The notes under the pieces: generated by a model | The model's database searches: none | The model's input: the letters and a program-made list of their open reading frames with translations, nothing else | What the model was told of the DNA's origin: nothing | Made by a program: the position numbers and the translations under genes | Part shown: piece after piece, positions 33,809 through 41,968 of the stretch | Layout of the letters: each line of letters starts with the position of its first letter | Numbering within the stretch: the stretch's first letter is position 1 | Source: an uncultured Elusimicrobiales bacterium | GTDB taxonomy: Bacteria > Elusimicrobiota > Elusimicrobia > Elusimicrobiales > Elusimicrobiaceae | Direction of reading: 5' to 3' | NCBI GenBank assembly: GCA_944327085.1 | Contig: CALVGG010000002.1 | Span: 124,001-188,000, forward strand | DNA length: 64,000 bases

Positions 33809-33883
33809 CTGGGCCTTTTGGCCCAGGTGTTTGTAGGGCCAAAGGCCCTAGCTGCTCTGCTCCAAAAACGATATCTTATAAAT
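33809..33883 (+). promoter_or_regulatory. Shared promoter module, copy 3 (leaderless), with a second palindrome
   Basis: TAGGGCCAAAGGCCCT at 33834-33849, 22 bp, TATCTT at 33872-33877, 6 bp, then the ATG at 33884: the same spacing as the modules before 17367 and 29279. A further palindrome, CTGGGCCTTTTGGCCCAG at 33809-33826, lies about two helical turns upstream and may be a second binding site. No ribosome binding site. Confidence 0.6.
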
Positions 33884-35005
33884 ATGAAGAAACAAAATAT
33901 CTGTGTAGCCATGATTTTTGCGGCCGCCTGCTTAGTAACGGGGCAGGCCGCTTTCGCCCAGAAAAATTTGGGCCAGGCTGTTCGCCGTCTAGCCAATTCC
34001 CAGACGGAAAGAGCTGCCTTATCCGATATGTTTAAAGCCTCTTCCCGCATAAGAAAATCCATACAAGACGCCGCTGCCCTGGGTGTACAACCCAGCGCAT
34101 GGACTGCTTCTAAAAACATTGATTTTGAAAAGTATTCTTCCAAAGCGGCGGCTTTTTCTGCCTTGTCTGAAAAAGACACTAAGTTAATTTCTTCCGCGGT
34201 GGACAGAGCGCGCGACACCGCTTTGCTTTCTTATACCGTGGACACCCGTGTATTTTTAACGGACGGTTTCCGCGCCCACTTTTCCTCCAACAAAGGCAAT
34301 CCGGTGGTGTTTTTAAACATCAGCCGTGTGTCTTCCGTAGGCGTGTTGGAACTGTTTGATAAACTGGGCAAAGATATGATTAACCGCCGCATGTATATCC
34401 AAACCGAAGAAGGCGGCCTGGTTGCTTTGTTTGAAAATTATGAGCCGGAATTAAACACCCACATGGAACAAATCATGCGCGGTTTTGCTGCCAGCGGCAA
34501 ATATAATTTTGTGCAGGCTGTAAACTTGAAAACCAAACAAATGTATATGTTCTCCTCCAAGGGTAACACCTCTTACCACGCCATGAGCGACAAAGACTTT
34601 CAGGAGCTTTCCCGCCTGTTGGGCAGAGACACCCAACCCGGCAGATTTTTCCGCCCGTTAACCCCGGCGGCCAAAACCAATGCCATCCGCTTTATGCAGC
34701 ACCATGTTTTAGCTAATGACCCGTCCGCCGCTATGGTAGTGATAGCGGAACGCGATATCCAAAAATTGGCGGCCCAATTCCCCGTGCGCCAAGCGGTGTT
34801 GGTAAAAATCACCACGCCGTTTGCCACCCAGGAACTGACCAACGCCATTTGGAACCGCTTTGGCGGTGAAAACCTGAGCTGGGAACAGGAAGTATTCTTT
34901 GAAAATGGAGACTTTGGCGATGATATCCTGCTGCAAACCGCCGTGCCGGAACTGCGCCAAATCTTAAAATACGATTACCGCATGATTGTGCATACTTCCC
35001 GCTAA
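33884..35005 (+). CDS. Exported protein of unknown function
   Basis: 373 residues from the ATG at 33884, which starts a clear signal peptide (MKKQNICVAMIFAAACLVTGQAAFA); a longer frame from 33818 would hide it. After the cleavage site comes the basic segment QKNLGQAVRRL seen in similar form in the other exported proteins of this window, a helical linker, and from about residue 110 a mixed alpha/beta region (GFRAHFSSNKGNPVVFLNISRVSSVG ... GGLVALFENYEPELN ... AVLVKITTPFATQEL). No known motif recognised. Monocistronic with its own terminator. Confidence 0.6.
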   Translation: MKKQNICVAMIFAAACLVTGQAAFAQKNLGQAVRRLANSQTERAALSDMFKASSRIRKSIQDAAALGVQPSAWTASKNIDFEKYSSKAAAFSALSEKDTKLISSAVDRARDTALLSYTVDTRVFLTDGFRAHFSSNKGNPVVFLNISRVSSVGVLELFDKLGKDMINRRMYIQTEEGGLVALFENYEPELNTHMEQIMRGFAASGKYNFVQAVNLKTKQMYMFSSKGNTSYHAMSDKDFQELSRLLGRDTQPGRFFRPLTPAAKTNAIRFMQHHVLANDPSAAMVVIAERDIQKLAAQFPVRQAVLVKITTPFATQELTNAIWNRFGGENLSWEQEVFFENGDFGDDILLQTAVPELRQILKYDYRMIVHTSR

Positions 35006-35026
35006 AAAACACCGGTAAAAGCTTTT

Positions 35027-35052
35027 AAAGGCCCTGTTAAAACGGGGCCTTT
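35027..35052 (+). terminator. Rho-independent terminator
   Basis: AAAGGCCCTGTT / AACGGGGCCTTT stem (one mismatch) with T-run, 22 bases after the exported-protein gene. Confidence 0.85.
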
Positions 35053-35200
35053 TTATTTGTTCACAAGTAAGGTTTTTGTGCGGGGGAATAAACCCGCGTT
35101 CAGGCGTGGCGGTTGCCCGCAAAATGGGGTAAGTGCAAGGAATTGGGCCGGGCAGAAGGGGAGAGGATAACAAACCATTTTGATGAAAAATACAGAGAAT

Positions 35201-35228
35201 AAAACCCCCTGTTTATGCAGGGGGTTTT
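35201..35228. terminator. Terminator of the RDD-pilin chimera gene
   Basis: AAAACCCCCTG / CAGGGGGTTTT stem with six-base loop, just beyond the stop of the minus-strand gene at 35234. Confidence 0.85.
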
Positions 35229-35233
35229 ATGAA

Positions 35234-36058
35234 TTAATTAATTTGGCTGCAGATGTTTTTTCCTTCCGGCAGTGCGGCCGTGCAAACCATGGGGGAACCG
35301 TCATACGGTTTAAACAGCGTGTACAGCAAATCCCCTGCCGGGGTGCGCACGGCGGCGGTAATGCCGGCGGGCATAAGCATCATTTCAAAACCGGGGCATC
35401 TTAAAATGCGGGGGGTTAGTTTGGTACATTCGTCAAACTCGCCCTGCCATACATTGGGGTCTAAGTTTTCTTCTTGCACGCGTTTTAATTGCAGGGCTTC
35501 GGCACGGCCCAGCGCTTCGGCAATAACACCGGTTTCCACCTGGCTTGCCATTTGGCGGTACTGCGGCAGGGCCACCGTCATCAGCAGGGCCGACACAAAC
35601 ACCAGCGCCAGCAAGATAGACACAATGGTAACCAGGGTGAGGGAATTATCTTCCGCTTCCACAAAGTCATCGGGGTCAAATTCCGTATTTTTAAGTATGA
35701 CGGTGCTGTGGCTTATGCGGTCATGCAAAGTTTGTTTTTTGCGGTCAAACGCGGCCACAAAAAAGCCGAAATAAAAAGTAATGTTGGTTACCAGTTTGGA
35801 AAGGATACGCTCCGTAGCCTGCCAGAAGGTTAAGCGGCGGCCGCGGCGGTCCACCACTTTTAAACCCATGATGATTTTGCCCAGGCTGGCTTGCATGGGG
35901 GAGCTTTCCATTAAAGCATAATACAGCCAAATAATTACCACCATGGCTACGGAAGCCGTGGTAAGCCCCGCCATTTGCGTAAGCGCCCAAAATAAAATAA
36001 TAAATACGGCCGCGTCAATTAAAAAAGCAAACAAACGTTTCCATATTCCTGCGTACAT
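35234..36058 (-). CDS. RDD-family membrane domain fused to pilin-like helix and domain
   Basis: 274 residues, ATG at 36058 after AAGGGGG. Residues 1-125 form an RDD domain with three to four membrane helices (RLFAFLIDAAVFIIL; SLGKIIMGLKVVDRRGRRLTFWQA). Then an acidic linker, another membrane helix (about 140-163) and VALPQYRQMASQVETGVIAEAL, which copies the helix end of pilins in this window (VALPQYEKAVEKSRAVEAL). A small domain with Cys pairs follows. The Gly-Phe prepilin cleavage site is missing, so it cannot be processed like a pilin. It may interact with the pilus machine. Confidence 0.6.
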   Translation of the reverse strand: MYAGIWKRLFAFLIDAAVFIILFWALTQMAGLTTASVAMVVIIWLYYALMESSPMQASLGKIIMGLKVVDRRGRRLTFWQATERILSKLVTNITFYFGFFVAAFDRKKQTLHDRISHSTVILKNTEFDPDDFVEAEDNSLTLVTIVSILLALVFVSALLMTVALPQYRQMASQVETGVIAEALGRAEALQLKRVQEENLDPNVWQGEFDECTKLTPRILRCPGFEMMLMPAGITAAVRTPAGDLLYTLFKPYDGSPMVCTAALPEGKNICSQIN

Positions 36059-36147
36059 AATACGTCCCCCTTGAGTGGTTTTCTTTTATGGTATAAGAAA
36101 ACACGCGCCTTTTGCAAGTGGGCCATGCCGGTTTTTAAGACGGGGTT

Positions 36148-36630
36148 TTATTTGCACAGGGGTACTGCTTGGGCGGGAACGGCTTTTAACAGGTCCTGCG
36201 GGTTTAGTTTAAGTTGCAGGCCGCGCTGGCCGGCGCTTACGTAAATGTAATCCCATAAAATGCAGTCTTCGTGCACAAAGGTGGGGTAGGTTTTTTTCAT
36301 ACCCAGGGGGGAACAACCGCCGCGCACGTAGCCGGTAAGGGGCATCAGCTCCTTTACGTGCACCATGGCGCAGGCTTTATCCCCGGCGGCTTTGGCGGCC
36401 AGTTTTAAGTCCAGCTCGGCCGCGCCGGGGATTACGCAAACAAACAGGCCCGTGCGTTCCCCGCGCAGCACCAGGGTTTTGTAAACCTGGTCTATATTTT
36501 CGTTTAGGGAGGCGGCCACATGCTGGGCGCTTAGGTCTTCCTCATCCACCGGGTAGGGGATGAGTTCGTAAGGGATGGATAAATCGTCCAAATGGCGGGC
36601 GGCGTTTGTTTTGTGTATTTTGTCTTTCAT
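36148..36630 (-). CDS. ybaK: YbaK/EbsC-type aminoacyl-tRNA deacylase
   Basis: 160 residues. Matches the YbaK/EbsC pattern: opening NAARHLDDLSIPYELIPYPV, KTLVLRGERTGLFVCVIPGAAELDLKLAAKAAG, then GYVRGGCSPLGMKKTYPTFV. Family members hydrolyse Cys-tRNA(Pro) or similar mischarged tRNAs. Cytoplasmic, monocistronic. TATAAT lies 12 bases before the ATG and no ribosome binding site is seen, so the leader must be very short. Confidence 0.9.
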   Translation of the reverse strand: MKDKIHKTNAARHLDDLSIPYELIPYPVDEEDLSAQHVAASLNENIDQVYKTLVLRGERTGLFVCVIPGAAELDLKLAAKAAGDKACAMVHVKELMPLTGYVRGGCSPLGMKKTYPTFVHEDCILWDYIYVSAGQRGLQLKLNPQDLLKAVPAQAVPLCK

Positions 36631-36744
36631 ATCTTTATGTATATTATAGAATTTTTGCCAGGGTATTTTAAGAAGGGCTTGACTCGTTTTTTTTTTTTGA
36701 TAAATTTTGTTGAAAACAAAATTTAGTCAAAAAAGGGGTTGAGT

Positions 36745-37275
36745 ATGAAAAACGCAAAAGCGGGCCCAATAAGCGGCTTTACGCTGATTGAGCTTTTGGT
36801 AGTGGTGTTGATTATCGGGATATTGGCTTCCGTGGCTTTGCCGCAGTATGAAAAAGCGGTGGAAAAATCCCGCGCGGTAGAAGCATTAAGTTTTTTTAAT
36901 ACATTAGAAAAAGCGGAAAAATCTTATCAATTGGCTACGGGCCGTTATACACGTAATTTAGATAGATTGGATATAGAAATACCAGGGCTTTACAATATTG
37001 GGTATGGGCTGAATGAGTGGTCCACCAGTAAGTTTTCCTACTGGACAGAGGCGGAATCGTTCGGTGGAGGACAGAGATTTAAGGCCGGGGCGGCTCCTAA
37101 GAGTCAAAAATATAAACTATATTTTGAGTTGGAAACGGACGGTAGCTATGAAATATGGTGCGGCCCATACACAACAGCCGCAAAAACCTGGCCTTCCCGC
37201 CCGGCGGCGGACCAGATTCCCTCTATCTGCAAGGCCATTGCCAGCAGCCCGGACGGCGTAATTGCCCGCCAGTAA
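36745..37275 (+). CDS. Type IV pilin-like protein (PilE/PulG type)
   Basis: 176 residues from ATG at 36745, 6 bases after AAGGGG; a TTG two codons earlier is less likely. Leader of about ten residues ending in SG, then FTLIELLVVVLIIGILASVALPQY, with Glu5 and the alpha-1 tail VEKSRAVEAL. A C-terminal domain with one likely Cys pair (WCG ... SICK). A second lone pilin gene with its own terminator, related to the one at 30670. Confidence 0.85.
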   Translation: MKNAKAGPISGFTLIELLVVVLIIGILASVALPQYEKAVEKSRAVEALSFFNTLEKAEKSYQLATGRYTRNLDRLDIEIPGLYNIGYGLNEWSTSKFSYWTEAESFGGGQRFKAGAAPKSQKYKLYFELETDGSYEIWCGPYTTAAKTWPSRPAADQIPSICKAIASSPDGVIARQ

Positions 37276-37295
37276 TTTGATAATTTTTTGTGTAT

Positions 37296-37329
37296 AAAAC
37301 ACCCCGGTTTATCAAGACCGGGGTGTTTT
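37296..37329. terminator. Bidirectional terminator
   Basis: AAAACACCCCGGT / ACCGGGGTGTTTT stem with eight-base loop between the convergent pilin and uvrA genes. Confidence 0.9.
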
Positions 37330-37341
37330 GTGTTCTGGTAT

Positions 37342-40302
37342 TTATTTTACCAAAGCAGGTTTTGGGACGGACTTTTTTGCCGGGGCGGCTTTGGCGGGTT
37401 TCTTTTTATCCGCTTGCGGCGTGTGGAGTTGTTGGTCCGGGTGTTCGGCCAAAAAACGGTCCACGGCGTCCAGCTCCGGCTTTAAATATTTGCCGGTGTA
37501 GGACTGCGGGCACGCGGCCACTTCACGCGGGGTGCCTTCGCACACAATTTGGCCGCCTTTGTCGCCCCCTTCGGGGCCCAGGTCTATCAGCCAGTCGGCC
37601 GTTTTGATAACGTCTAAGTTATGTTCAATAATCAGCACCGTGTTGCCCTTATCGGCCAGGCCGTGCAATACGTGCAGCAGTTTATCAATATCGGCAAAGT
37701 GCAGGCCGGTGGTGGGCTCGTCCAAAATATACAGCGTTTTGCCGGTGCCCTTGCGGGAAAGTTCGTCCGCCAGTTTTACGCGCTGGGCCTCCCCGCCCGA
37801 AAGCGTGGTGGCGGCCTGGCCCAGTTTAATGTAGCCAAGGCCCACGTCGTTTAAGGTTTGCAAAATGCGTTTGATGCGGGGGATAGCATCAAAAAATTCC
37901 AGTGCCTGGCTTACGCTCATATCCAGCACTTCGGCAATGTTTTTGCCTTTAAATTTTACCTGTAGGGTGTCTTCGTTAAAGCGTTTGCCGTTGCACTCTT
38001 CGCATTTAACGTAAATATCGGGCAGGAACTGCATTTGGATTTTTAAAATGCCGTCCCCCTGGCACTTTTCGCACCGGCCACCCTTTACGTTAAAGGAGAA
38101 GCGGCCCGGCTTGTAGCCGCGGCGTTTGGCTTCGGGCATTTCGGCAAATAAATCACGTATGTGAGAGAATACGCCCGTATATGTGGCCGGGTTGCTGCGC
38201 GGCGTTTTGCCAATGGGGCTTTGGTCCACAATAATTACTTTATCAATGTTTTCCAGCCCCTTAATGGCTTTGTGTTTGCCGGGTGCGTCTTTGGCGCCGT
38301 AAAACTTTTTGGCCAGCGCGCGGTATAAAATTTGGTGTATCAGCGTGCTTTTGCCCGAGCCGGAAACCCCCGTTACGCACACAAATTTGCCCAGAGGAAT
38401 TTTGACGTCAATATTTTTTAAGTTAAACTGTTGCGCCCCGATGATTTGTATGCTTTTGCCGTTGCCTTTGCGCAGGGTTTGGCGCGGCAAAATCATCCGC
38501 TGGCCGTTTAAGTAAGAGGCGGTGAGGGAGTTTTTGTCTTTTAAAAACTCGCCGGTGGGTTCTGCCGCCACAATCTGCCCGCCGTGTTCGCCCGCGCCGG
38601 GGCCGATTTCCACTACATAGTCGGACGCTAAAATGGTGTCTTTGTCGTGCTCCACAATAATAAGCGTGTTGTCCAAATCGCGCAGGTTTTTAAGGGTTTC
38701 TATCAGGCGGTCGTTATCGCGGGAGTGCAGGCCGATGGTCGGCTCGTCCAACACGTACAATACGCCAGTTAAGCCGGAGCCAATTTGCGTGGCCAAATGA
38801 ATGCGCTGCGCTTCCCCGCCGGAAAGGGTTTGGCTTTTGCGGTCCAGCGTTAAGTAAGAAAGGCCCACACTGTTTAAAAAGCCCAGGCGGGATTTAATTT
38901 CTTTCAGTACGTCTTTGGCGATGGTTTGCTCTTTGGCGGAAAGTTCCAGCCCGTTTATAAACGCCAGCGCGGCCGAAACCTGCATGGCGGTTATTTCCCG
39001 TATGTTCTTGCCGCCTACGTATACGGAGAGAGCCTCCGGCTTGAGGCGCGCCCCGTGGCAGGTGGGGCAGGTAACCTCGCGCATGAAACGCTGGTATACT
39101 TCTTCTTTTACAAATTCGCTTTCACTTTCCTGGTAGCGGCGTTTTAAATTGGTGATAACGCCCTCAAAATCCTGCTCCCCGCCCGAGATGACGGATGTGT
39201 AACTGGCGTTGCCTTTGCCGTATAACAGCAAATCTTTTTGCGCGCGGGAAAGCTTGTTCCACGGTGTGGACATGGAAATATGGTTCTGCCGGCAGACTTG
39301 TTTTAAAATATCGTAATAATACCCGCTCCAGGAGTTTTTCCAGCGGTGGGTGCGGGTGGTTACGGGGTTATCCCACGCGGCAATGGCACCCTCGTTAATG
39401 GAAAGGGTGCCGTCCGGCACTACCAGGTCTTCGTCCACCTCTATTTTAAGGCCCAGGCCGTTGCAGTCCGGGCAGGCGCCGTAGGGGGAGTTGAAGGAAA
39501 AAAGGCGCGGTTCCAGCTCGCTAAACCCAATGCCGCAGTGGGCGCAGGCGTTGTTTTCGCTGTAAGTAAATTCCCGCGGGGTTTTGCCTTCGGTTTCCAA
39601 AATATGCACCAGGCCTTTGGAGTATTTAAGGGCGTTTTCCAAACTTTCGGTGAGGCGTTCTTTTTCAAACTCTTCCACAAAAATTTCGTCGGCCACCAAT
39701 TCAATGGTGTGCTTTTTGTAGCGTTCCAGCACGGGGGGCTGGGCCACTTCGGTAATCAGGCCGTCCACCCGGGCTTTTACGTAGCCTTCTTTTTTCAGCT
39801 TGGCAAACAGCTCTTCGTACGTGCCGGCGCGCCCCTGCACCAAAGGGGATAAAATATAAACGGTGCTTTCGTTAAATTTTTTTAAAATGTCCTGGGCTAT
39901 GCCCTGCACGCTCCAGGTTTCCACGGGGCGGCCGCATTGCGGGCAGTGGCGTTTGCCAATGCGCGCAAACAAGAGGCGCAGGTAATCGTAAATTTCCGTT
40001 ACCGTGGCCACGGTGGAACGCGGGTTTTTGGACGGGTTTCTCTGTTCAATGGAAATAGCGGGGGAAAGGCCTTCAATGTGTTCCACGTCCGGCTTTTCCA
40101 TTAGTTCCAAAAATTGCCGCGCATAGGCGGACATACTTTCCACATAGCGCCGTTGGCCTTCGGCGTAAATTGTGTCAAACGCCAACGAGCTTTTGCCCGA
40201 GCCAGAAAGCCCGGTAACCACCGTCATTTCGTCTTTGGGTATTTCTACCGTAATATTTTTTAAATTGTGCCCTTTGGCGCCGATTACTTTGATACTCTTC
40301 AT
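37342..40302 (-). CDS. uvrA: UvrABC excinuclease subunit A
   Basis: 986 residues. Two ABC domains: GLSGSGKSSLAF near residue 32 and GVSGSGKSTLIH near 645, signature LSGGEAQRI/LSGGEAQRV, Walker B LYVLDEPTIGL and LYILDEPTTGL, and CxxC zinc fingers (including CEKCQGDG ... CEECNGKR). It recognises bulky DNA damage in nucleotide excision repair. The C-terminus has an added Lys/Ala/Pro-rich tail of ~30 residues (KKKPAKAAPAKKSV). Divergent from the gene at 40401, with a 22-bp palindrome between them. Confidence 0.97.
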   Translation of the reverse strand: MKSIKVIGAKGHNLKNITVEIPKDEMTVVTGLSGSGKSSLAFDTIYAEGQRRYVESMSAYARQFLELMEKPDVEHIEGLSPAISIEQRNPSKNPRSTVATVTEIYDYLRLLFARIGKRHCPQCGRPVETWSVQGIAQDILKKFNESTVYILSPLVQGRAGTYEELFAKLKKEGYVKARVDGLITEVAQPPVLERYKKHTIELVADEIFVEEFEKERLTESLENALKYSKGLVHILETEGKTPREFTYSENNACAHCGIGFSELEPRLFSFNSPYGACPDCNGLGLKIEVDEDLVVPDGTLSINEGAIAAWDNPVTTRTHRWKNSWSGYYYDILKQVCRQNHISMSTPWNKLSRAQKDLLLYGKGNASYTSVISGGEQDFEGVITNLKRRYQESESEFVKEEVYQRFMREVTCPTCHGARLKPEALSVYVGGKNIREITAMQVSAALAFINGLELSAKEQTIAKDVLKEIKSRLGFLNSVGLSYLTLDRKSQTLSGGEAQRIHLATQIGSGLTGVLYVLDEPTIGLHSRDNDRLIETLKNLRDLDNTLIIVEHDKDTILASDYVVEIGPGAGEHGGQIVAAEPTGEFLKDKNSLTASYLNGQRMILPRQTLRKGNGKSIQIIGAQQFNLKNIDVKIPLGKFVCVTGVSGSGKSTLIHQILYRALAKKFYGAKDAPGKHKAIKGLENIDKVIIVDQSPIGKTPRSNPATYTGVFSHIRDLFAEMPEAKRRGYKPGRFSFNVKGGRCEKCQGDGILKIQMQFLPDIYVKCEECNGKRFNEDTLQVKFKGKNIAEVLDMSVSQALEFFDAIPRIKRILQTLNDVGLGYIKLGQAATTLSGGEAQRVKLADELSRKGTGKTLYILDEPTTGLHFADIDKLLHVLHGLADKGNTVLIIEHNLDVIKTADWLIDLGPEGGDKGGQIVCEGTPREVAACPQSYTGKYLKPELDAVDRFLAEHPDQQLHTPQADKKKPAKAAPAKKSVPKPALVK

Positions 40303-40355
40303 AACTAATTAAAAATTCCGTTTTAAAATAAAGATAAATAAGCCCAAAACGGCTA

Positions 40356-40377
40356 TAATAAATTATATAATTTATTA
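40356..40377. promoter_or_regulatory. Perfect 22-bp AT palindrome in divergent promoter region
   Basis: Arms TAATAAATTAT / ATAATTTATTA, overlapping a TATAAT (40354-40359) in the 98-bp gap between uvrA (minus) and the flippase-like gene (plus). It could be an operator for both; no LexA-type box is seen. Confidence 0.4.
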
Positions 40378-40400
40378 AATTATCCATATAAGGGGACCTC

Positions 40401-41453
40401 ATGAAAAAGCCCGTTAAATACTTGCTGTACGTCTTGGGGATTTTGCTTTCTTTGGGGATTATTGGCCTGTTGGTTTACCAGGCTAAAGACAGTTTTATCA
40501 AAATTTGGCGGGAAGTAAGCACCAAATATTTATTCTTGTCTTTGTTATCTTCCGTATTAATTTATGTGGCCATGGGTATGAGCCTGTATGAAGTGCTGCG
40601 CATTATGGGCCGCAAAATAGGCCGCGGGGCCGCCGTGGGCATTGCGTTGGTGTCTACCACGGTAAATTATGTGGTATCTTCGCTAGGTGTATCGGGGTTT
40701 GCGCTGCGCGCGCATTTATTAAACCGCCGCCGCGTGCCGTTTGGCATGTGCGTAACGGCCAGTATCGTGATTACGGTGCTGTTGTATTTTGTGCTGGCCA
40801 TTATCATTTTGCAGGGCTCTGTTTTGATGTGCATTAACAGCTCCGCCACCACCATGCAGCTGGTAAAGAATTTTATTTTAATTGTGGTGATGTGCGTAAT
40901 TTGCGCGGCCGTTACCGCGTTTTTGTTTAATAACGAGTGGCGCTCCAAATGGGTGCGGCGCATTTTCCGCCTGATAAATAAAGTGCTGTTTCACGTATTC
41001 CGCGCGTTAATCCCCAAAGGCAGATATGACGATTTTGTAGACCAACTGGACGAAGGAATAGACCTTATCCATAAGAAAAAGAAAAAACTGACGTGGACGA
41101 TTATCTACGTCTGTGCGGATTGGCTGTTTACCATTTTGGTGCTTTATTTTGCCTTCCGCGCCGTGGGCGTGCATATTACGGCCGGCGTGCTGGTGGCCGG
41201 GTTTGCCGTGGGTATGGTAACCACGCTTATACCGCTTTTGCCCGGGGGGCTGGGCGCCATGGAACTGGCCATGACGGCCGTTTACGCCCAAATGGGCATT
41301 AATTGGGACGCGGCCCTGATGGCCACCCTGATCTACCGGGTGGTGTATTATATTTTGCCCGGTATTGTGAGCATTTTTATTTATTGGGGGTTGCAACTGT
41401 CCGAGTCGCCCCGCTCCAAGAAAAATAAACGTTTGCCTGGAAAAGTATCATGA
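40401..41453 (+). CDS. LPG-synthase-type / flippase-like integral membrane protein
   Basis: 350 residues, ATG after AAGGGG. About eight helices in the pattern of the UPF0104 / lysylphosphatidylglycerol synthase TM family (SSLGVSGFALRAHLLNRRRVPFG; LIPLLPGGLGAMELAMTAVY; ending in YRVVYYILPGIVSIFIYW). Without the catalytic aminoacyl-transferase domain it is more likely a lipid or glycolipid transporter. Inner membrane. Overlaps the next gene by four bases. Confidence 0.75.
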   Translation: MKKPVKYLLYVLGILLSLGIIGLLVYQAKDSFIKIWREVSTKYLFLSLLSSVLIYVAMGMSLYEVLRIMGRKIGRGAAVGIALVSTTVNYVVSSLGVSGFALRAHLLNRRRVPFGMCVTASIVITVLLYFVLAIIILQGSVLMCINSSATTMQLVKNFILIVVMCVICAAVTAFLFNNEWRSKWVRRIFRLINKVLFHVFRALIPKGRYDDFVDQLDEGIDLIHKKKKKLTWTIIYVCADWLFTILVLYFAFRAVGVHITAGVLVAGFAVGMVTTLIPLLPGGLGAMELAMTAVYAQMGINWDAALMATLIYRVVYYILPGIVSIFIYWGLQLSESPRSKKNKRLPGKVS

Positions 41454-41968
41454 GAGAAAGAATTAACGAACAAGTACCCAAAAAACATCCTTCTTGCTAT
41501 ATTCACAAAACCGCCTGCCTGCTGGGCAGCGTAACGCTGGAAGAAAACGTATCTGTTTGGCCCTGCGCCGTATTGCGCGCCGATATTGCCGACATTACCG
41601 TAGGCGCCGGCAGCAATATACAAGACAATGCCTGCGTGCACGTTAACTATAACTGTCCGGCCATTATTGGCAAAGGGGTTACGGTGGGGCATGGGGCCAT
41701 TGTGCACGGCTCCAAAATTGGCGATAACTGCCTGATTGGTATGAACGCCGTGGTGCTGGAGAGCGAAATCGGCCCCAACTGCATTATTGGTGCGGGCAGC
41801 GTGGTAACGGCGGGCAAAAATATACCGGCCGGGTCTTTGGTGTTGGGCGTGCCGGGCAAAGTGGTGCGCCAGTTGGACGAAGACGAAATAAACGGCATTT
41901 TGCATAACGCGCACGAATACCAGCGCTTGGCCGCTTTGTATAAAGACCAGTGTGAGGAAATGGCGTGA
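41450..41968 (+). CDS. Gamma-carbonic-anhydrase-like hexapeptide-repeat protein
   Basis: 172 residues. Left-handed beta-helix hexapeptide repeats with VSVWPCAVLRADIADITVGAGSNIQDNACVHVN, GVTVGHGAIVHGSKIGDNCLIGMNAVVL. The three His ligands (CVHVN, VGHGAIVHG) fit the zinc site of the YrdA/CaiE-type gamma class. Cytoplasmic trimer. Reaction not certain: many members show no carbonic anhydrase activity. Overlaps the response-regulator gene by four bases. Confidence 0.8.
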   Translation: MRERINEQVPKKHPSCYIHKTACLLGSVTLEENVSVWPCAVLRADIADITVGAGSNIQDNACVHVNYNCPAIIGKGVTVGHGAIVHGSKIGDNCLIGMNAVVLESEIGPNCIIGAGSVVTAGKNIPAGSLVLGVPGKVVRQLDEDEINGILHNAHEYQRLAALYKDQCEEMA

